The translations under genes and the position numbers were made by a program. From assembly GCA_023079485.1 (NCBI GenBank), contig CM041084.1, positions 23,216,609-23,280,608 on the forward strand: a stretch of 64,000 bases of DNA, written 5' to 3'. Below, piece after piece: positions 1 to 12,300 of the stretch. Source of the DNA: Archilochus colubris. Taxonomy: Eukaryota; Chordata; Aves; Apodiformes; Trochilidae. Numbering within the stretch: position 1 is the stretch's first letter; each line of letters starts with the position of its first letter. The notes beneath the pieces were generated by a model that was given only the letters and a program-made list of their open reading frames with translations, ran no database searches and was not told the origin of the DNA.

Positions 1-400
1 GGTGCTGCTGCTACCTGCGGCTTCTCGGGGACCGGGAGGTGCCCGGATGAGCTCCCCGTGCTCCTGCTGCTGCGGCTCTGTCGCCGCCTGGTCCCCTCTA
101 TGAGTCCGCGTCGCCGTTCTGGGTGTTTTTGGGTTCTTCCTCTTTCCCTGCAGCTGAGGTGCCCCGGGGCGCGGGCTCCGGACACCGCAAGGAGCAGCTG
201 GGGCCGAGCCGGGCCGGGTCGGGTTAGGGGCTCCCGGGTTGTGTTCCCTGCGTGTGCCGCCCGGACAGGCGCGCAGCACGGGAGCGCAGGGAAAGCTCTG
301 CGGGGAGGGTGCTGAGCGGGGCTGCGGGGCTCGGCAGGACTCGGGCGCCCAAGGCTGCCCCTGCACTGGTGTGGTGTCCAGGGGAGGGCACACATCAGCG
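1..400. promoter_or_regulatory. CpG-rich start region of RBM48 (edge of island)
   Basis: The first 400 bases are very GC- and CpG-rich, then composition falls to the AT-rich level of the rest of the window. No reading frame here resembles the N-terminus of RBM48 (a motif like FDHHVQRAVC), so the RBM48 first exon and start codon are inferred to lie left of position 1. This stretch is probably early intron 1 within the promoter CpG island. In other vertebrates RBM48 is head-to-head with PEX1, so the island may serve both, but no PEX1 exon is visible here. Confidence 0.5.
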
Positions 401-865
401 GCCTCGACTGCAGCATAGCAACAAAAAAGCGGATTTTCTTTTTATCAGAGCCCTTAATGTTGACTGTGCCGTAAGGACACCTTCTAGAGATGACTTGAAA
501 AAAAGACAGCAGGGAGGAGTAAGTTGCTATCGCATGAACAATTTGTGTGGCCTATTGAGAGAGGAGGATCTTTTATTATGGCAGCTTGACAGCTGGTTTC
601 CTGAGTGGTTCCCTCGTGTACCTGTGTTTGCTGCACACGAGGTACAGCAGAAGGATGTGTAGCTCATGCAGCCTAATTATTTTTTTCAAAAATCAGAATT
701 AACTTCCTTTGATCTTTTTGTATGTAGTGACCTGTCACAGAACTAAAGAGTCCGTGTTATATGTTAGTCATTATATAAAGCAGAAGAGTAGATTGTTTTT
801 TCAAGCTGCTGGGGGATGACCTTGCTCCTTGCATTATCTTAACTTGATCTGTCTGTCTTAAAAAC

Positions 866-899
866 AAACATGCTGCTTGATAAAAACATGCTGCTTGAT
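866..899. repeat. 18-bp tandem duplication
   Basis: AAACATGCTGCTTGAT at 866-881 recurs at 884-899 in RBM48 intron 1. Confidence 0.85.
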
Positions 900-1352
900 C
901 ACTGTAGGCAAGGTGCAGCTTTGCATACACATGATTTGCTTCAAGGAGTCAGAGCACTGGTGAATAAGCCAGGTTTTGAAGTTTCTTGTTCTTGATTTTG
1001 TTAGTGCCTCGTATTAGCTGGATGCTAATCAGTCTTGCAAGGAAAGTGGCGAGAGACTTAGAAATTTTATTCAGCAGGAGTCTGACCTGGCAGAGGAGAG
1101 TCGCCTCTAATTTGTGTCCTACATTGAGGAGGAAGCTTGAGTTCAGTTTTTGCTCAGTGATGGAGAGATGTCCCAAATAATTGTGCAGTCACTGCTCCTG
1201 TAAGAGTCCAAAGTCAAACAGAAGACAGGAGGATTTTCAGCACCCAGAGAGGATATGAGGAAGAACAGAAAACACAGAAAACTTGCTGCTTTTTCAACAG
1301 AGCAACAATATGAACATTTTAGAACGCTCATCTTTTTTTTTTTTTCCCCCAG

Positions 1353-1543
1353 GTTTATACTATCAACTTGGAATCTTGTTATTTACTAATACAAGGAGTC
1401 CCTGCATTAGGTGTTATGAAGGAATTAGTGGAACAATTTGCATTATATGGTGCTATTGAAGAGTATCATGCTCTAGATGAATATCCAGCAGAGCAATTTA
1501 CTGAAGTTTATCTTATTAAATTCCAAAAACTCCAGTGTGCAAG
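1353..1543 (+). CDS. RBM48: RBM48 exon 2 (RRM, N-terminal half)
   Basis: Acceptor: a long T-run then CCCCCAG ending at 1352. Donor GTATTG at 1544. Starts in phase 0 with V-Y-T-I-N-L-E-S and ends two bases into an Arg codon. Encodes the first RRM strand YLLIQGVP and the helix with MKELVEQFALYGAIEEY. Confidence 0.93.
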
Positions 1544-4359
1544 GTATTGGACAGGGCAGTATCTGCCCCTTGCTGCCTTACTATTTTACACCTTTATTTA
1601 CAATCTGTTAAATTCTAGAGAGCTAAAGAAAATCCTTAGTTTTGTCAATACAATTTGATTCTCTTCAGGGTGGCCAAGAAAAAAATGGATGAACGAAGTT
1701 TCTTTGGTAGTTTGCTGCATGTGTGCTATGCTCCAGAATTTGAAACAGTCCAAGAAACCAGAGAGAAGTTGCAGGATAGAAGAAAATACATAGCAAAAGC
1801 AACGAATCAGAGAGGTTTGTAATTACATTTCTTACAGAAGCTTAGCATTTCACTTCAGTGGTGGGATTTCAGTCATGGGTGGGATTTTGGCTGAAGCTCC
1901 CAGTATAAAAATACATAGCTAAAGGTGAATTTTAAGTATCTTTGCAGCAGAGTGGTGACATCTCTCAATATGTAGGGGGCTGTATCTTTCTCAGAGCAAC
2001 TTGTTTAAGTCTAAAATAATTAAATTCTTACACTTGAAGGAGCTACTTCCTTATTTTCCATTTTTTTTTTTCCCCAAATATTACCAGAAATTTCAGGCAC
2101 TGGCAAGAGATCTGGGATTATCTTTTCACCCTTGCTCAAGTTTATTCAATTGTGCCCAAAAGGGCAGTTTGTAAGGAAGAACTAAACTAGAACCTTCCAA
2201 CAAATTTCTCCAGCTTCTGTGTCAGAGCTGGAGGAATGCTGTGAATAGATGGGGTGTACAAAGGCTGCTGCACTGCAGAGTTCCCAGGCAGCACCAAAGG
2301 TTTGGCAAGCTGAGAAGCAAGTATATGGCCAAGCACAGGCTTCTCCTTTTTTGTGCTTATATACTTTGATACCATCGTTCATTGCATGAGGATATTTAAA
2401 GGGAGTAAAATGAGTAAAATCACGGATTTTGTAACATCAAAACACTTGTTGCAAGACAGCCTATCCTTGAAATCATAACTGGACGTAAAAATCACTGATT
2501 TGCAACATTAGAAGTATTTTCCTCATATTCTCAAGACTGCTGAAATACACCTGCTCAGGCATTCCCCACAAACCAGCAGAGGGACTAGGCTGGGGAGCTT
2601 TTGTTTGAAAGGTGCTACTTAGGAACAGAAAGGTGGCTGGGAATGAAATATCTCTGGTATTGCTTCTGTAATTGTATTAAGTGTTTTTTCCTTGCATGCT
2701 AGAACTAATAACAACATTAAATAGTGAAGCTACTTTTTTGTTTTCAAGATTGCTTTGTGTTAAAGAAAGCAGAGGGACCACAGAAGACTGTCTCAAAGAA
2801 CCCTGACCCTCCATGGAGTACACCGGGGTCATGGGCAGCTGGGGACTTGGATCCATCCTGCTTTGCAAGTTGTCATGGAGTATCCCAAAACACAGGGTAT
2901 CCCGCTGGGAATCATAATCAGAGTTTGACATTTCCCCAGTATGGGGACAGCTGTGCTGAAACTTCTGGGTGTTTTGGTCATAACACATCCCTGTGTCTAA
3001 ATACACAACCAGGAGGGTGTGCTCCACCAAGAGCAGCTCCAGTAGACAACGGAGTGGGGAGGTTCCTGCCTCGTACAACTCACCTGCAGGAACGCAAGAG
3101 GAAGAGAGAAGAAGGTAACAAGGTTTCCCTCATGGGAACAAGTGTGGACAATACAGAAGTCATTATTGGGCCCCAGCTACCAGAAATACCAAAAGTGGAT
3201 ATGGATGATGCTTCACTGAACATGTCAGCTACACTGATTAGAAATAAAATGAAAGAGGTATGGACTCTGAGAGTACTGGTACTGTCAAACATGTACATTA
3301 TGTACTTGTCATTGATAAAAATAGAGACCCTAAGATAACTGAACATTTATTCAGTTGTAGCAGTTAATTTGCCACTTAAAGCCCAGTGCTTCTACTGTTT
3401 TAACTCTCATAGTGCAAAATACTGCAAGGCATTCAACTCCATACCTCTTACACTGTGCTTCAGGAAGCATTATTGTTAATGTTGTGGTCTAACTGATTTT
3501 TAGTAAGCTACAATTTTTACCACATGGGGGGGTGTGATAATTTTACAGTTAGTCCTGCTGACTGCAGTGTTCTACTTGTATTTTTTCTTTTGATTAGAAG
3601 GTAGTGTTAAATAATAAAGTCAGAGTTGACTGTAATTTTGCTTTAACACTTCTACTGGCATTTAAATATGTACAGAACCATGAATTCAACACCAAGAAGT
3701 GTGTCTTAAGGTAAAAAACCTTTTATGGAGGATATTATTTAGCAGGTCAAACATTGCTGATAAAACTCTTCATTTAAATTAAGATATTAAAAAGCTTCCT
3801 CAACTGTAACTAAATAGACTGATTTGAAGGAGTTTATCTGCAATCAAACTGATAAGTAGCCACCCCTTATATTAAATACATTTTTTAAATATCTGCCAAA
3901 CAGACACCCCTTTTTCCCTCTTTTCCCCCTTTTTCCCCCTCCCTTAACACCTGAGTTTAAAAAGCATGCTAACTGACTTTGAGAACACCTCTGGTAGGCT
4001 GGAGCGTGCTAAGATGTGTAACAGTTTATCACTGACAAATTAATTTGTGTGGTTAAAATATAAAAATGTTATTGCTATCACCTGTTTTCTAAATTTTACC
4101 TCATGTTTAATGCTGCCTTTGGTATTTACCTGTGTCTGCAGGAAAGATCAATACAAGTGTGATTATAAGTAGTACATCCTTCCCAATAGTCAAACATTGC
4201 AGGCATGGTCTTACTCTGAAGCTCACATGAAAGAGCATTTACAGTTTACTGTATTTTTTTTTCCCAATTTAGGTAGCAGATTCTGTTTCAAGAACATCTG
4301 TGGAACAGCCAGAGAGTAACTCAGCCAAACCACTTGCAAAGCAGAGAAGAAGAATATAG
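1353..4359 (+). CDS. RBM48: RBM48, RNA-binding motif protein 48 (5' exon missing; exons 2-5)
   Basis: Spliced coding sequence join(1353..1543, 1669..1814, 2749..3257, 4273..4359). It encodes about 310 residues, the whole protein except the roughly 37-residue first exon, which lies left of the window; human RBM48 is 367 residues. The N-terminal part seen here is the RRM: strand 1 reads YLLIQGVP, followed by MKELVE, FALYGAIE, EVYLIKF and the LLHVCYAPEFETV block, all near-identical to mammals. The middle (most of exon 4) is divergent. The C-terminal blocks RTTHLQERKRKREE, EVIIGPQLPEIPKVDM and the basic end KQRRRI are conserved. All introns are GT-AG and frame is kept throughout. In plants and mammals RBM48 acts in the nucleus with ARMC7 in the minor (U12) spliceosome; that role is family knowledge, not visible here. 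The gene converges on the calaxin-like gene. Confidence 0.95.
1669..1814 (+). CDS. RBM48: RBM48 exon 3 (RRM, C-terminal half)
   Basis: Acceptor TTCTCTTCAG ends at 1668; donor GTTTGT at 1815. It completes the Arg codon and continues KKKMDERSFFGSLLHVCYAP, the conserved end of the RRM, then a charged linker. Ends one base into an Asp codon. Confidence 0.93.
2749..3257 (+). CDS. RBM48: RBM48 exon 4 (large, variable linker plus conserved motif)
   Basis: Acceptor TTTTCAAG ends at 2748; donor GTATGG at 3258. About 169 codons. Begins D-C-F-V-L-K-K, matching the DHYVTKKK segment of mammals, passes through a poorly conserved Ser/Pro/Cys-rich stretch, and ends with conserved LQERKRKREE, IIGPQLPEIPKVDM and LIRNKMKE motifs. 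A potential GTAACA donor inside (about 3114) is not needed because the frame stays open and conserved beyond it. Confidence 0.92.
4273..4359 (+). CDS. RBM48: RBM48 exon 5 (terminal coding exon)
   Basis: Preceded by a T-run and CCCAATTTAG ending at 4272. Reads V-A-D-S-V-S and ends KQRRRI-stop (TAG at 4357-4359). The basic KQRRRI terminus matches mammalian RBM48 exactly. Confidence 0.92.
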   Translation, partial: VADSVSRTSVEQPESNSAKPLAKQRRRI

Positions 4360-4861
4360 ATCCTGCTGGCAGCATCTTTCAACAGTCCTTTTAAAAAGGA
4401 TGTAGTTTAAAATACCTCTAATGTAAAAACTAGAACAATTTTATACTCTATTTCCAAACAATTTCCTGCTAAAATTGTATCAATTTGTTTATTGGAATCA
4501 ACATACCAGTGTAATGTTTTATTGTTGCACTCTTGTACTGTGTACCTCACACCATATTTCATAAATTATGGAAGAACTGTATTTAGGTAACGTGAGTAAA
4601 TTCTATTTATTTCCCAGCTTTTCCAGTAAGGAAATACTGAAACTTAGTAATTGTTCCAAGTTTCTCCTATTTTCACTGTATCATGAAGAAAAAAGCTCTT
4701 ACAACAGTATTCCACTTCAGTTACACTTTACGAGTTGTCTGGAAAGTTTTCTCTTCAAATGCTATAGTGTTCTGTTAAAAAAAATTCAACAAAAGGATTT
4801 AAATTAAGTCAGATAAGATTTGAACTGAAGTATGTAAGCAGTGAAAATCCTTACACTTTGG
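4360..4861. other. Shared 3'UTR zone between convergent RBM48 and calaxin-like gene
   Basis: The RBM48 stop (+) and the proposed calaxin-like stop (-) are only about 500 bases apart. On the minus strand three AATAAA hexamers lie here, seen as TTTATT at 4488-4493, 4518-4523 and 4606-4611; these would serve the calaxin-like transcript. I see no plus-strand AATAAA in this stretch. An ATTAAA occurs further on at 5417-5422, so RBM48 may run under the neighbour's last exon. Confidence 0.45.
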
Positions 4862-4948
4862 TTACCTCTTGCTTTGTAGCTTAGAAAATCCATATTTCAT
4901 AGCATTAATGATGTCATCAATGAGAGGCAAGTCAGAACATTCGAAGTT
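4862..4948 (-). CDS. Candidate terminal exon of the calaxin-like gene
   Basis: A pyrimidine-rich minus-strand tract ending TCCTTCAGTTAG abuts 4948. In the phase required by exon 5 it reads N-F-E-C-S-D-L-P-L and on for 28 codons to TAA at 4864-4862. Three AATAAA signals follow within 400 bases. It replaces the 19-residue calaxin tail, and only the F-E pair recalls it. I found no better match for the canonical tail between 4.4 and 6.7 kb. Based on splice logic, not homology. Confidence 0.45.
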   Translation of the reverse strand, partial: NFECSDLPLIDDIINAMKYGFSKLQSKR

Positions 4949-7900
4949 CTAACTGAAGGAGAAAATCAAATTGTAACTGCTCATCAATAGCAATGTGTGA
5001 CAGGGGAATGGTCTGGCATGGAGGGCAGAAGGTCCAGCTGTAGAATGTGGGCTGGCTGGAAGCAGCTCAACTGGCAGACTGGGATGACTTCAAGGAGTGG
5101 AATTTCCCTCAGTGGTAAGAAATTCCCACAGCATTGGGCTGTGACAGTCCTGGAGTGGGAGTGCTCAGGAGATGCCTTAGGGCAGCAGAGCTTGTGCTTG
5201 GGGCATTCAACCCAACATTGGGTTTAAGGTGCCCCTGTGTTGATACAGGATTGGGGCTGGTAGAGGTGTACTTGGGGAATTGGTGTACAACCCATCTCTC
5301 CAGACTCCTTGAAAAACCACTTATGGTACTAGGACTTGATCCAATATATTGTTCATTACATTTTTAAAGATATATTTTAACTACAAATGAGTGTTTCATT
5401 TGTGTCAAGGGGTACAATTAAAATTCCCCCACAACCCCACTGGGAAAGCTAGTAAATTACGGGTTTTCTTCATGTAAAGCTCATAGCTGAAATCTATTCA
5501 TTGCTTGTGGGTGTTCTCTTTTATTTGTGAAACAAGAGGCCCAGTAAAAAGATTAACAGCTGGGTAGGGTACAGAACAGAGGACACAAACAGTGGAAGAA
5601 AGAAACAAGCTGAGGTTTTTGCCTCTTGCTGTGATGAGCCTGAATTCAGCACCTTATTTATCACTGACACTGAAGAAGAAAAGTCTATGCTATCACTGAA
5701 CTTAAGTTTTGTTCAGAAGTTTTTAACAGCTTTACACAGGAGTAGAAAATAGAGTATTTCCTAGGTTTTCCCAAACCTTTGAAAGTCTTTTGCAGCCTGG
5801 CAGGACAAGTCTGGCATTTTGGAAACAGTGGCTTTGCAGCTGACCTGACACAGTACAGCTTTGCAATCATGGCTACAAGAATCTTCCTGTCCTCCAGCCC
5901 ACCAGGCAGGGGAGCTGGCAGCAAGTGTAGGTTTCTAGCAACTGAAAACTTACTGCCTTTCTAGCAGTCCTGGAGAACTTCTCTGTTTCCAGAATTTTGT
6001 TTTTACATGTTTATGAAGGCATAACTTTCAGTTATTTAAAAAATTACATGCAGTTCAAATAGAATATTGAATACTAGATATTACAGATTACTAGAAGTTA
6101 CTACTACTCTACATTACTCTTTAATGTAGAGTAGAAACATTCTACGCAGTTGAACTTAGCACTGAGGAAATGTGCATGTTTCAAATTACCATCTGAAACA
6201 ATAAAAAGAAAAGTATTGCTACCAAATGAAGCCAAATAAGATCTGATTAAAAACCAGCAGTGCTGCCACACTAAGATCAAGATCACCCTCAAGGTATTTT
6301 TTTTCAAAAAGTTACCAGCCTCTCCCTAAAGAGGCCATAAGCAAGGTGGTGGCAGTGTTGCCAGTAGCACCGAAGGATGAAAAATTAAAGGTGTATTTCT
6401 GGAGAGCTTTGAGATGAGCAATCAGGAGAATGATTCCATTTCCTTAGTCTGAGAGGGTATTTATTAAGGGTAATTTATTATACTGCTGCCCCAGGACAGA
6501 CAAACATCCAGTGTGCTCTTAGATTCCCTGGTGCCAGTGTTTGTGTGAGGAAACAACAGTGCTGTGAAAGGCAGACAGAACTTGGCACGTGCATGCCTCA
6601 TAGCTAAAGCATTTCTCTGTCTACTTCAGGAGGCCCCATGTAATTACAATTAATATCATAATACATGTATCACCTGAACATTAGTACAGAAATAATTAGC
6701 ACCTTTTTTTTTTTTAAACTCAAGGTTGATTACCTTTATGTCTGGCAAACAAGGTCCAAAGGCTTCCAAGAGAAGATAATCATCTCTGACTGTTGTTTCA
6801 AAGTCCATAAAAGAAATCTTGCCATCATGATCACTGTCCTACAAGCAGAAGTATTTTAACAGGTGTTTTATTGACATGGATTCTATTTTCAGACTGATGA
6901 CATGCAAAATTCATTTTCTGCTCAAACAAGGTCTGTATTTTTCACCTCTAACTAAGGCATAAAAGGTGGAGTAAGTTCAACTGTCTCATACAGCTTTGCT
7001 GACAGAATCCCAGAGAGAGCTAAACTTCAAGTAGCTGAGCTGAGAATTGCATGAACAAATCTCGAGCACAGCTGTACTGGGATAAATTAAAATCAGGAGA
7101 CTCCAAAGTAGAAGAAAATGTTAGGATATATTCTGTAAATGTATTTACATAATGAGTGTACCTACACTCCATTAATGAAGCTGTAAATAATTTCTCCTAG
7201 TGGTTTCTATAGTAGGCAGACTTCTGCCTTGGCTATTTCATGCATAGCACCCAGAAACATAAGGTGGATTATGCTGCTGCCAGCCCTCTTCTTCTGCACT
7301 GCAGAATCTCTGCGTATCAGAATATTCCTCTGGTGGCTGGAAAAAAGCATCCTTGTGTTTTTAGTATTTAAAATTTGAAAACCTCCTGTTTTTGCTGATG
7401 TGGCAGCTTGAAAGAGCAAAAAATGTTCTGGCGAATATAAGTACTTTTTAAAACAATTTAAAATAAGGGGTATAAGTGAAGATACAGGGTGGATATGACT
7501 GGTGGCCAATTAATTTATTTTCTTTTTTAAGATTAAGCCATGGAAACACCATAGCTGTTGAATATGCAGGGAGCACAGATTCTTATGGCCAGAAAAGCAG
7601 AGGTGAGGTGATATGTAGACAGATTCCCAAACAGGAAACCCTGCCACTGGATGGATGCTGAAGAGAAACAGAAGTGGCTTCTCAGCACAGAAGAGCAGAA
7701 CATGAGCACACTCACTACAAGTACTTTTAAGTATGAAAACAGTCTCACGGGACTGGACATATTCGTGGTCACAATGCCACGGTACCTGCACCAGGCAATT
7801 GCTTAAAAAAGTAATTTTTTCTCCTTTGAGTGATGGACTCAATGCAGATTGCATTTTCAATATTTAAGAATTATTTATTTTTTTGAGATGGGCAGCAGTA

Positions 7901-9345
7901 TCACTTGGACGACTGCCCAGCAGCCAACTCAGATCTGGACATGCTTCAAACATGTCCCAGAGCTTTACTGAGATCTTGTGGATGAATGTTCATCGTGTGT
8001 TTGGACTAGCCTAGCCCACTTATCAACTGCTTAGCACATGTGGGCATTCATTTTGGATGCAACCTACAGGAAAGCTGTCCATGGAAGTGCTCCAAAGAGG
8101 AACCAATTGCTGAGTCACAGTTTGCTTTTTGCAACCCAGCAGGGTTAAGAACTAAGAGCAAGATGGACCTTTCAGTGTGACCTGATAGTGTGCAGGGGGG
8201 AAGTTTGAAAAGTATAATATGGTCTTAAATAAAAGTAGTTGGAATTCAATATTTGGTTTTAAGTGAGATTTTTTTTGAAGACCACCACAGAAGGGAAAAT
8301 TGTATTTCTTGATTTGATGAAATGTTGAAACACAGTCCCTGGCTGATCTGGATGTCCTAGATCATTCACAGTAAGACAGGTTTTATACTGATAACCTTGA
8401 GGTTACTACTCTACTAGAATATATAAACTGGACAAAGAGATTTCATGATCAATTAATAAAATACATGGACTTAATAATAAAGCTACCACAGATGCCTAAC
8501 TCTGGAATAAATTCAGTTTATGCTTTGGAATCTTCCACTTTTGACTGGGTTTTTGTTTTGACTGGGCATGCACATGGGTGTATGGACACACTTTTGTTTA
8601 CACATTAAGTTTATAATACATTCACAGAATAAACAAAGAGTTTCATGTGAGGATACTGAACTGGGACTCACTAGGCCTGGATTATATTTCTGGTTTTCTT
8701 TAGGAGACTTGTTTATCTCAAGTATGTAACTAAATTCCTGGTTCAGAATGCCACTGTAAATCAAAGTATTTTGTTGTCTCATAGCAATATTCTAAGATTC
8801 AGTTAATGAATGTTTGAAAGCCACTCAAGTATCTCAGTGAGGAAGTACTTGCCATTTTCTTCAGTGCTATGTCTACCAAGTCCTTAATTCCCTCATCAGT
8901 ATCTTCTTCTGAGGGTTGTTTAGGAAGGCAGTATTTTAGCAGTTGAAACATTTCATCTCTTGAAATGTATCCATCACCATTCAGGTCATAAACCTGAAAA
9001 CAGTCTTTTTGAAAGACAAATCAATTTAAAGTTCATACAAACTATAACACACACCATTAAAGTTGTCTGCTACCTGTAAACAGAAAATGTGAATTGTATG
9101 TTGTACAGTGTATCTACTGAGCCACATTTACAATATATTTATGAAATGTATATATCACATTTTTATACACATACTTGTAAATTATTCCCTATTTACCCTT
9201 CATAGTTAAAACCTATTTCTGTTCAAATAAACAATCTTTAGTTCACAGAAACCCATACTACCTTACAGATCTAAACTTTTTGAAATTGTCTATTTAGAAT
9301 TTAAACAAGATTCTGGTTTAGAAACTGAATTTCCTGTGGTGAGGA

Positions 9346-9388
<43 letters not shown>

Positions 9389-12300
9389 AGAAAGACTTCA
9401 CACCTACAAAACACATCCACATTATTTCAGAAGCTGGATTAGACAAGTAAAGGAAAAGGAAGAATGAGCTGTTCTAGCACAGAAAAGACAACTGAAGAAT
9501 CTCTGAATATGAAAGGAAAAACTCCCTGTAACAGACTATTTTAGGTATGAGTATCTGCCTAATTCCTCTTCTAATTGTTTCTGACTTGCTGGAATTAGAG
9601 GTCTAGGATCATAATAAACTTTACTATCCTTCACAAAACTTACTTAAATAAACAAAACCCTTTTGGAACACAAGAGGGGTTTATTTTTCCCAACAAAGAC
9701 TCCAACAGGACAGTGAAAAGCCTGTACTGGCATACACTTATGACAGACCACAGTGTCAATCACTAGGCACTAGTATATTCTACAGTGCTTACAGCAGGGA
9801 TGCATATTTTAATGCTTGGGGTTGCACTGACATACTGAATTACATCCTGACACACAACCTGGTGGTGAAAAATCCCAGGTCACCTTCCAAATAAATGCAT
9901 ATAGTGCATTAAAGATGGCTGAAGGTGTAACCTGGGAGCTATGGAAACTACATGCTGTCATTCTCCTTTTCTATTAGACCTTATGCTCCACATTCCCTAT
10001 TTTTTTCTGCTTCTTACAATTCTAGAGTTCTTGCTATTTTTTCTCCCCTTTTTCCATCACTGATACAGAGGCTCTTATGACCATTTTGCAAACAAAGTCA
10101 GTTCTTCCATCTGTGCTTCTAAGATGAAGAACTGATAGAATTAATGCAACTACTGTTGTGTCCTCATTGTGCCAGTAAGTGAATACTGGCACATGTCTTC
10201 ATCGGCTTAAGACTCATTTAGCCAAAATAACCCTTTGGTTACATCTGCTTCTTTTTAATTTTGTGTGTGAATACAAAAACATGTATTCTGTCAAAACTGC
10301 ATACTCTATAACAAGCTTCAGTTCAAATGCTATTTTTTATCAGCAACAAAGCAAGGTGGCACCTGATAACAGTTTACACAGAAAAACCTGTCTCAGACAA
10401 ACAATTTCAGAACACAGTTTCACTGTATCAAACTATACAGAATAAAACTCTTCCATTACCAGATGGTTTATAAGAGTAACTACTACATCATAACAAAAGG
10501 AGTGTGTAATTTAATAGTCATTAATTCAGTGATTACTTCTAAATACTGCTAGGAACCTTACATTTAATCTTTTCTTCCAATGTCCCCCGAAGAAACACTG
10601 ATAAGCCTTCCACCCATTCCACTGCACTGATGCAGTTGTTGTTGTCTTTATCAAAAGTGCGGAACACTGGGAAGTGTGTTAGATTTCAAATTTATAGAAC
10701 AGGGCAACACAAACAGAAAACATTTTCTTCAGTTCCATGAACACACAAAAACATGTTTTGTCTAAAGATGCTTTCATCAAGGTATGATTACCCCCTTCAA
10801 TCTTTCTAGCCATAACACTGAAGGGGATTTTACCCTCAGCTTACTGAACTTCCACTCCAGAGTCCTGCTAGGAAAAGACATTTTGTTTGATTTGTTGCTT
10901 TCCTGACTATGGATGACTACAGAAAGTATGCTTCCATGCAGTCATAGACCAAATAAACCCATATTCCTTACATTAAGGCACATATACATGCAGATTTTTA
11001 ATTACTAGGTCTTCTTCTCAGAAAAATCTGGAGAACTTAATCCTAGAAACAATACATATAAAGAAAAATAACCTTTTTCTGCCTTTCATGCACCACGATA
11101 TTTTTTTGCACTTTCATGCACTTTCAAACCTTGTGGCTTCACTGTTCATACAGTTTGCAATACAACACTTTGAATCTAAGATATAATTCAAAGCATCAAC
11201 TAATAATCCATACTTTAGAATGTTAATTAGTAAGTTTGCTACAGGAACATCTCTACATGCAGAGCCAACCAAGCATTTGGAATTGGAAAATAATAGGTTT
11301 GCTTTTGAAAACTGAAAGCAGCACCTTTGAACTGTACCAATTATTGCAAAATAATTTTAAAGAATGTGTCCATGTAAGGTATTTTCCAAACCACACTTGA
11401 TTTGCTGCATAAAATGACAAGTTTTTTGTTTTTTTTTTTAATGGCATTTAAATACTCCTTCCTCCTAGAGAGCAGGAGAAAGTTGAACCAAGGGGTGGCT
11501 CCTAGCAGCCTGAGAGTGAAAAGAACAGCAGGCTCATGCCTCCTCCACATCCTCCTCTACACATCAGAGATCATTCATGTTACTGCAAATGCTCTCCTCG
11601 TTATAAATCCATCAGATCGCTGTATTTTCAAGGGGTTGACTCATTACTGTCATCTCCCTGTATGGTGTGCTTCAGGTATCGCTCTTCACAGCACCTTTAT
11701 TCCAGAAGTTACCCACTCAAACTGAATGCCACCAGAAAAGAACACACCATGCTGCCTTTTCTGTCATGACACAACAGTGACTGGGATAGAAACAGCCAGA
11801 GGATAGCATTACAGCTGCCTCTGGCTGCTCTCCCTCGTACAAGAAGAGCTTGAGTTACCCTAATATAACGGAAAATTATTCCATATATAGAAAAGACATC
11901 CTTTACATAGGAGGTTCTGGGTATAACTCCTCTTTTGCTGTCCTTGCAGGGATGAGATCGTGATATTCTATCTTGAGATGCTCATCAAGTCAATGTGTGA
12001 AACTAAAATAATGTACCTTTTTTATACCTATTGCTCTCACCTCTGTCCAGGATCACGTCATCTGTCATGCCAAAGGTTCTGTGCATCACGTCTTTGAACA
12101 CGTTACGGTCAAGGCCCACATTAACAAAGTGGTTGCTGGGCTCGGCCGCCAGCCTGTTGAAGAGCTTGACCAGACATTCCACCTCACCTTTATTAACTGC
12201 CCGGGGGAAACACATTCTGTAACTTCAGTTGGTAAAAAACACATGGCAGAAACAGGGGAGCTACAGGGCCCAGACAGCTCTGGCCCTAACCTCTTTTTGG

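Noticed and set aside
252..662. 136-residue open frame near the left edge as a possible RBM48 first exon
   Set aside because: It contains none of the conserved RBM48 N-terminal residues and extends from GC-rich into AT-rich intron-like sequence. The first exon is more likely left of the window.
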